A stretch of 64,000 nucleotides of DNA. It comes from Pigmentiphaga sp. NML080357. Its GTDB lineage: Bacteria; Pseudomonadota; Gammaproteobacteria; Burkholderiales; Burkholderiaceae_B. Below are positions 59,463 to 64,000 of this stretch, one piece after another. The notes beneath the pieces were generated by a model. It was not told the DNA's origin, made no database searches, and saw only the letters and a program-made list of their open reading frames with translations. Location of the stretch: the NCBI RefSeq assembly GCF_002188465.1, contig NZ_NINW01000058.1, positions 96,366-160,365 on the forward strand. Reading direction: 5' to 3'. Position numbers and translations under genes: made by a program. The stretch's first letter is position 1, and each line of letters starts with the position of its first letter.

Positions 59463-60653
59463 CTATTTGCGCAGCGTCGCGATGATGCCGTCCAGGCGCT
59501 CGAGCATCTGGTCGATTTCGTCCTTGCCGACGTTCAAGGCGGGCATGAAACGCAGCAGGTTGCCGCGCGGCGCATTCAGCAGCAGGCCATCGGGTTCCAG
59601 CGTGCGGGCCCGCTCGACGATGGCGGGACCGTCCTCGCGGTCCATGACCAGGGCGCGCAAGAGGCCGTTGCCGCGCTCGCCCGGCATGCCCCACTTGCCG
59701 GCCAGCCTGGCCAGCCCTTGCGACAGATGCTCGGCACGCTCGCGCACGCCTTCCAGGAACCCGGGGGCGGCCAGCGTATCGAACACCGCCACGCCGATGG
59801 CCGTCATGAGCGGATTGCCGTTGTACGTGCCGCCCTGGTCGCCGTGCTTGAACACGCAGACTTCTTCCCGTGCCAGCAAGGCCGCGAGCGGAGCGCCGCC
59901 GCCTATGCCCTTGCCCAGGGTCATGATGTCGGGGCGGATGCCGGCCTGTTCGTACGCGAACATCGTGCCGGTGCGGCCCATGCCGGTCTGCACTTCGTCG
60001 ACCATGAGCAGCAGCTTGCGCGCGTCGGCCAGCTTGCGCAGGTTCTGCAGGAACTCCGCGGTGGCCGGGATGACGCCGCCTTCGCCCTGCACGGGTTCCA
60101 GCATGATGCCGACGGTCTGGTCGTCGATCAGCGCTTCCACCGAGGCGAGGTCGTTGAGTTCCGCCTTGGGGAAGCCGTCGACCTGGGGCGCGAAGATCGT
60201 GCTCCAGCCCGGCTTGCCGGAGGCCGACATGGTCGCCAGCGTGCGGCCATGGAAGCTGTGGTTGAAGGTGATGATCTTGAAAGCGCCCTGCTTGTGCACC
60301 TGGCCCCATTTGCGCGCGAGCTTGATCGCGCCCTCGTTGGCCTCGGCGCCGCTGTTGGCGAAGAACACGCGGTCGAAGCAGGAGGCTTCGGTCAGGCGCG
60401 TGGCCAGCTCGATCGACGGCAGGTTGTAGAACGCTGGCGACGGGTTCAGGAGCAGGCGCGATTGCGCCTCCACCGCCTTGACGATTTCCGGCGGGCAATG
60501 CCCCAGGCAATTGACCGCCCACCCCTGGACGAAGTCGAGATAGCGCTTGCCGGCATGGTCCTCCAGCCACGACCCCTGCCCTCGGATGAACACGAGGTCC
60601 GGACGCTGCGTGATCTCCATGAGGGCGTTGACGTTGAACTGGCCGAATTCCAT
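59463..60653 (-). CDS. argD: Acetylornithine/ornithine-type aminotransferase
   Basis: A 396-residue PLP-dependent class III aminotransferase. [18 protein letters not shown] binds the cofactor phosphate, [12 protein letters not shown] holds the Asp that contacts the pyridine nitrogen, and LGKGIGGG carries the Schiff-base lysine. It also has a [17 protein letters not shown] loop. ArgD converts N-acetylornithine to its semialdehyde in arginine synthesis; related enzymes act on ornithine or 4-aminobutyrate, so specificity is likely but not certain. AAGGAG supports the ATG. It is separated from the reductase gene by a hairpin. Confidence 0.8.
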   Translation of the reverse strand: MEFGQFNVNALMEITQRPDLVFIRGQGSWLEDHAGKRYLDFVQGWAVNCLGHCPPEIVKAVEAQSRLLLNPSPAFYNLPSIELATRLTEASCFDRVFFANSGAEANEGAIKLARKWGQVHKQGAFKIITFNHSFHGRTLATMSASGKPGWSTIFAPQVDGFPKAELNDLASVEALIDDQTVGIMLEPVQGEGGVIPATAEFLQNLRKLADARKLLLMVDEVQTGMGRTGTMFAYEQAGIRPDIMTLGKGIGGGAPLAALLAREEVCVFKHGDQGGTYNGNPLMTAIGVAVFDTLAAPGFLEGVRERAEHLSQGLARLAGKWGMPGERGNGLLRALVMDREDGPAIVERARTLEPDGLLLNAPRGNLLRFMPALNVGKDEIDQMLERLDGIIATLRK

Positions 60654-60692
60654 GACTCAAACTCCTTGCGTGCCCGGGGGGCGAAAATGGAC

Positions 60693-60713
60693 GACCCGCC
60701 GAAGCGGCGGGTC
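60693..60713 (-). terminator. Hairpin between the flavoreductase and argD genes
   Basis: GACCCGCC-GAAGC-GGCGGGTC forms a perfect eight-pair stem. It lies just after the stop of the minus-strand reductase gene. The minus-strand tail (GTCCATTTTCG) is only partly T-rich, so termination may be incomplete and argD may receive read-through. Confidence 0.5.
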
Positions 60714-60721
60714 GATAAACA

Positions 60722-61768
60722 TTACACCGTGTTGCGCGCGATGTCTGCCTCGGACGTGAAAGAGTCCGCATAAAACTCGTCTTCAGGCAGTCCGCACTGT
60801 TGTACAAAATCCCTATGGGCCGATTCGACCACGATGGGCGCGCCGCAGGCATACACCTGGTAGCCGGAAAGATCGGGCAGATCCTCCATGACCGCCCGGT
60901 GCACGAAACCCGTCCGGCCGGTCCACGCGTCCTCGGGCAGTGCGTCGGAAACCACCGGCACGTACCGGAAGTCGGGATGCGAGCGCGCCCATTCGCGGGC
61001 CACCTCGTCCATGTACAGGTCGCGCGGGCGGCGCCCGCCCCAATACAGGCGGACCGGACGGCGGATGTCCTTGTGGATCATGTGCTCCACCATGGCCCGT
61101 ATCGGCGCGAAGCCGGTGCCGCTGGCCACCATGACGATGGGCTTGTGGCTGTCCTCGCGCAGGAAGAACGAACCGAACGGCCCTTCGAAGCGCAGGATGT
61201 CGCGCTCCTTGAGCTGCGTCGCGCCGGCGCCGAACACGTGGTCGGTGAAAGCCCCGCCGGGCAGGTGGCGGATATGCAGCACCAGGGCGCCCTCTTCGTG
61301 CGGCGCGTTGGCCATGGAGTACGAGCGGCGGCGCCCGTCCTTCATGATGATCTCGACGTACTGGCCGGCGTTGAAACGCAGTTGCTCCGTGGCCGGCAAC
61401 TGCAGCCGGACGATCCGCACGTCGGGTGCGGCCTCGGTCAGGCCTTGCACCCGGCACGGCATCTTGCGGATGGGAATGTCGCCGATGCCCTGGACTTCGC
61501 GCGCCTCGATGGTGAGGTCGGTAAGCGGCTTGGCGACGCAGAACAGGGTCAGCCCGAGCTCGGCCTCTTCCGGCGTCAGCGTCTGGGCCTGGTGGGGCCC
61601 CAGCTCGATCTGGCCGGCAACCAGCTTGCCCTTGCACGACGAGCACGCGCCATTCTTGCAGCTATAAGGCAACATTACGCCTGCCTGCAACGCGGCGTCG
61701 AGCACGGTCTGGCCTTCCTGGACCATGAATTGATGACCGCTGGGCAGAACGGTGACCTGATGACTCAT
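60722..61768 (-). CDS. [2Fe-2S] flavin reductase (AscD/phenol hydroxylase reductase type)
   Basis: A 348-residue three-domain reductase. The N-terminal plant-type ferredoxin has cysteines in YSCKNGACSSCKG and TLFCVA; the FAD domain includes GQYVEIIMKDGRRRSYSMANAP, and the NAD domain GTGFAPIRAMVEHM with the C-terminal YACGAP and FYADSF. It moves electrons from NAD(P)H to an oxygenase or dehydratase partner. The family includes CDP-6-deoxyglucoseen reductase and aromatic oxygenase reductases. No oxygenase is adjacent, so its partner is unknown. I use the ATG at 61768; a GTG directly before it is equivalent. Confidence 0.85.
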   Translation of the reverse strand: MSHQVTVLPSGHQFMVQEGQTVLDAALQAGVMLPYSCKNGACSSCKGKLVAGQIELGPHQAQTLTPEEAELGLTLFCVAKPLTDLTIEAREVQGIGDIPIRKMPCRVQGLTEAAPDVRIVRLQLPATEQLRFNAGQYVEIIMKDGRRRSYSMANAPHEEGALVLHIRHLPGGAFTDHVFGAGATQLKERDILRFEGPFGSFFLREDSHKPIVMVASGTGFAPIRAMVEHMIHKDIRRPVRLYWGGRRPRDLYMDEVAREWARSHPDFRYVPVVSDALPEDAWTGRTGFVHRAVMEDLPDLSGYQVYACGAPIVVESAHRDFVQQCGLPEDEFYADSFTSEADIARNTV

Positions 61769-61800
61769 CACCCGGATCCTATAAAAACGATGGAAATACG

Positions 61801-62844
61801 ATGAATACCCCGCAGCCTGCGCAAGCCGCGCGCCTGCGCCGCCCGCGCCTACTGATCGTCGGCTGCGGCGACACGGGCATGCACGTCCTGGAACGGCTGG
61901 CCGGCCGGAAACGGGTCTTTGCGCTGACGTCCAGCCCCGAGCGGCTGTCCGAACTGCGCGCCGCGGGCGCCATCCCGCTGCTCGGCAACCTGGACTGCCT
62001 GCGGCAGCTCGGACGCCTGCGAGGCCTGGCCTCCGATGTCCTCATGCTGGCGCCTCCGCCCGGCCAGGGCGACGACGATCCGCGCTCGAGACGGCTGGCG
62101 GCCGTATTACGGCGGCCGGCCCGGAAAGCGCGCGCATTGCCGGCCCCGACGGGCCTCGGCACGCATCGTGTCCGGCATCCCGCCATTGTAGCCAAACGGC
62201 GGACCGGCGCCCTGGACCGGGCCGACCGGCCGGTGACGGTGGTCTACGCCAGCACGACGGGCGTCTACGGCAACGCGCAGGGACGCCGGCTGGCGGAGAC
62301 GGCGCCCCTGCAACCCGCCTCCCCCCGCGGCCGGCGCCGGGTGGCGGCCGAGGCGGTCTGGCGCGCGGCCGGTCCTTCGCGCGCACGCCGGGCCGGCCTG
62401 GGGCTGCTGCCCTGGCGCGCCATCGTGCTGCGCATTCCCGGCATCTATGGCCGGGACAGGCTGCCGCTGGAGCGGCTGCGCGCCGGCCTGCCGCGCCTGG
62501 TAGCCGAGGACGACGTCTTCACGAACCATATCGAGATCGGCGACCTGGCGCGTGCGCTGGAAACCGCCCTGTATCGCGGCCGCCCCCAGCGGGTGGTCCA
62601 TGCGGCCGATGGCCAGGACCTGAAGATGGGCGACTATTTCGACGCGGTCGCCGACGCTGCCGGCCTTCCCCGCCCGCCCCGGCTCCCGGCCGCCGAGGTG
62701 CGCGCGGCGGTCACTCCGGCCATGTGGTCCTTCATGCAGGAATCCCGCCGCCTGGACAACCGCCGCCTGTTGGCCGAGTTGCGCGTCCGCTTGCGCCACC
62801 CCTCGGTCCACCAGGCGCTGCGCGCCTGGTTTGGCGAAAAGTGA
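61801..62844 (+). CDS. NAD(P)-binding SDR/epimerase-like protein (YeeZ-like)
   Basis: A 347-residue protein with an N-terminal Rossmann motif LLIVGCGDTGMHVLERLAG, followed by VVYASTTGVYGNAQG and LRIPGIYGRDRLPLERL, as in atypical short-chain dehydrogenases/epimerases of the YeeZ group. The central part is unusually Arg-rich. FTNHIEIGDLARALE and VVHAADGQDLKMGDY follow near the C-terminus. It diverges from the reductase gene with 32 bp between start codons. Catalytic role and substrate are not established. Confidence 0.8.
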   Translation: MNTPQPAQAARLRRPRLLIVGCGDTGMHVLERLAGRKRVFALTSSPERLSELRAAGAIPLLGNLDCLRQLGRLRGLASDVLMLAPPPGQGDDDPRSRRLAAVLRRPARKARALPAPTGLGTHRVRHPAIVAKRRTGALDRADRPVTVVYASTTGVYGNAQGRRLAETAPLQPASPRGRRRVAAEAVWRAAGPSRARRAGLGLLPWRAIVLRIPGIYGRDRLPLERLRAGLPRLVAEDDVFTNHIEIGDLARALETALYRGRPQRVVHAADGQDLKMGDYFDAVADAAGLPRPPRLPAAEVRAAVTPAMWSFMQESRRLDNRRLLAELRVRLRHPSVHQALRAWFGEK

Positions 62845-62863
62845 CGCGGCCCGCCGGCGCGCA

Positions 62864-63478
62864 CTACTCCCAGACGATGCGAACGGCCAGGAACAGAAAA
62901 ATGAGCCCCGCGAGCCGGTCCAGCCAGGCGCCGATCTGAGGCCGGCGCCGCAGCAACCGCCCCACCAGCCCGGCGAACCAGGCGATGAGGCAGAACACGA
63001 CCGCCGCCTGGACCATGAAGATAACCCCCAGCCACAGCATCTGCCAATCGGGATGGCCGACCCACGGATTCACGAACTGCGGCAGGAAAACCAGGAAAAA
63101 CAGGGTGACCTTGGGATTGAGCATGTTCGCCAGCACGCTCTGCCCGAAGATGCGCGCGAGACCGAGCGGCGGCGGCCCGCCCGTAGGCGAGAAACCGCCC
63201 CGGTTGCGCAGCACCTGCACCGCCAGCCACAGCAGATAGGCGGCGCCCGCCAGCCGGATCGCGTCGAAGGCCATGGGTGAAGCCTTGAGCAGCGCCGCCA
63301 CGCCCAGCACCGCCAGGGCGGTATGGAACAGGCAGCCCGCAGCGAAGCCCAGGGCGGCGGCGATGCCGGCCGAGCGGCCCTGGCTGAGCGAACGGGCGAG
63401 TACCTGGAGATTGTCCGGTCCCGGCGCGATGGTCACGCCGACGGAAAGGGAAAGGAAAAGCAGCAGATCGGCCTGCAT
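62864..63478 (-). CDS. LysE/RhtB-family amino acid exporter
   Basis: A 204-residue membrane protein with about six hydrophobic segments. VTIAPGPDNLQVLARSLSQGRSAGIAAALGFAAGCLFHT and NMLNPKVTLFFLVFLPQFV are the conserved LysE-family blocks. It exports amino acids or derivatives such as homoserine lactone or threonine. It lies 16 bp downstream of panD on the same strand and may be co-transcribed with it; a functional link is not known. Confidence 0.88.
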   Translation of the reverse strand: MQADLLLFLSLSVGVTIAPGPDNLQVLARSLSQGRSAGIAAALGFAAGCLFHTALAVLGVAALLKASPMAFDAIRLAGAAYLLWLAVQVLRNRGGFSPTGGPPPLGLARIFGQSVLANMLNPKVTLFFLVFLPQFVNPWVGHPDWQMLWLGVIFMVQAAVVFCLIAWFAGLVGRLLRRRPQIGAWLDRLAGLIFLFLAVRIVWE

Positions 63479-63494
63479 CGGCGCACCGGCAGGC

Positions 63495-63860
63495 TCAGGA
63501 CTTCCTGATGACTTCTTTGATGCGGTTGTTCTCGTCCACCAGCACCACGATGGGCTTGTGCTCGGCCGCTTCCTCGTCGGTCATCGGGCCGTAGGTGCAG
63601 ATGATCATCAGGTCGCCCACGTGCGCCCGGCGGGCCGCCGCGCCGTTGAGCGAGATCTCGCCGCTGCCGCGCTTGCCCTTGATGATGTAGGTCGAGAAAC
63701 GCTCGCCGTTGTTGATGTTGTAGAGCTCGATGCGCTCGTACTCTTTCATGCCGGCGGCATCGAGAAAATCTTCGTCGATCCCGCACGAGCCTTCGTAGTT
63801 CAGGTCGGCCTGAGTCACCGCCACACGGTGAATCTTGGCGCGAAGCATAATGCGTTGCAT
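63495..63860 (-). CDS. panD: Aspartate 1-decarboxylase
   Basis: A 121-residue proenzyme of pantothenate synthesis that makes beta-alanine from aspartate. The self-cleavage site Gly24-Ser25 lies in YEGSCGID; cleavage turns Ser25 into the pyruvoyl cofactor. [22 protein letters not shown] and [19 protein letters not shown] are family blocks. The whole gene is intact, but an insertion sequence ends about 14 bp upstream of the ATG, so only the AGGACACCC ribosome binding site remains of the native upstream region. Confidence 0.95.
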   Translation of the reverse strand: MQRIMLRAKIHRVAVTQADLNYEGSCGIDEDFLDAAGMKEYERIELYNINNGERFSTYIIKGKRGSGEISLNGAAARRAHVGDLMIICTYGPMTDEEAAEHKPIVVLVDENNRIKEVIRKS

Positions 63861-63872
63861 AACTCGGGTGTC

Positions 63873-64000
63873 CTAGGGCGTGTTCACACTATCTAAGCCC
63901 ATCAACGATGAGCGCGAAATTGATGAAGGCAATGAACATCACATCCAGCTTGTCGAATCGCGAGAATATGCGCCGGAAGCCTTTGAGGCGCCGGAACAGT
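63873..64000 (-). mobile_element. Right-edge fragment of an IS5-family insertion sequence
   Basis: The element starts at about 63876 with GGGCGTGTTCACACTATCT, probably its terminal inverted repeat, next to CTAG (63873-63876), a usual target of the IS427 group. Only 125 bp are inside the window. The transposase gene ends 13 bp inside the terminus. The other end, target duplication and full length lie outside. Confidence 0.8.
63889..64000 (-). CDS. IS5-family transposase, C-terminal 36 residues (rest outside window)
   Basis: The minus strand encodes LFRRLKGFRRIFSRFDKLDV, then MFIAFINFALIVDGLR and a TAG at 63889-63891. The F-R-R-I-x-S-R-F-D-K-L-D tail is the end of DDE transposases of the IS5/IS427 group, containing the last part of the C-terminal catalytic region. 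Whether the gene is intact cannot be judged. Confidence 0.82.
   Translation of the reverse strand, partial: LFRRLKGFRRIFSRFDKLDVMFIAFINFALIVDGLR

Overview
The window is high-GC DNA (about two thirds G+C by eye) from a betaproteobacterium, most likely the Alcaligenaceae (Bordetella or Achromobacter). The pointers are a Bug-type tricarboxylate receptor, several Liv-type ABC importers, the pepA-holC-valS and tusA-alaS neighbourhoods, and G/C-rich palindromic intergenic repeats. This assignment rests on gene content and style, not on a database match. There is no rRNA, no CRISPR array and no prophage. One tRNA is present (Ser-GGA), and one insertion sequence end lies at the right edge.

Layout. 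1-6036: the 3' end of an HpaB-family flavin monooxygenase, a complete five-gene branched-chain-amino-acid-type ABC importer with tightly overlapping genes, and an orphan Bug receptor. 6098-26747: tRNA-Ser, then mostly housekeeping genes: acs, a UPF0114 membrane protein, class I fumarase, an MFS transporter, a GlcG/HbpS protein, an NlpC/P60 lipoprotein, a DUF2325 gene behind Fur-box-like sites, a CysB-family regulator, lptF, pepA, holC, valS, an SGNH hydrolase, tusA-like, alaS and a Pmp3-type peptide. 26964-38146: an R64-like type IVb pilus locus (pilL-N-O-P-Q-R-S-V plus an unknown exported protein), tail-to-tail with a CAP-domain lipoprotein. The two convergent 3' ends share an AT-rich block. 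38285-42550: metallophosphoesterase, ugpQ-like phosphodiesterase, an orphan sugar-type binding protein and a D-amino-acid dehydrogenase.

42746-51007 is the most distinctive accessory region. It is one minus-strand operon for uptake and oxidation of a probably aromatic acid: binding protein, livH, livM, livG, livF, a CYP199A-like cytochrome P450, its [2Fe-2S] ferredoxin, a MarR regulator and the ferredoxin reductase. A 16-bp perfect palindrome overlaps the predicted -35 element at its head, and a hairpin with a T-run follows its last gene. Inside it, livF carries three in-frame copies of an 81-bp repeat at its 5' end, and its coupled start codon lies in the first copy.

51221-56984 diverges from that operon and encodes a signalling module: a hybrid kinase with three receiver domains, CheR, a CheB catalytic domain, and a receiver-kinase, with no chemoreceptor beside it. 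57005-59329 is a nuclease-helicase fusion of the DinG/XPD group preceded by a LexA box. The right end holds argD, a [2Fe-2S] flavoreductase, an SDR-like gene, a LysE exporter and panD. An IS5-family element ends only about 14 bp before the panD start codon.
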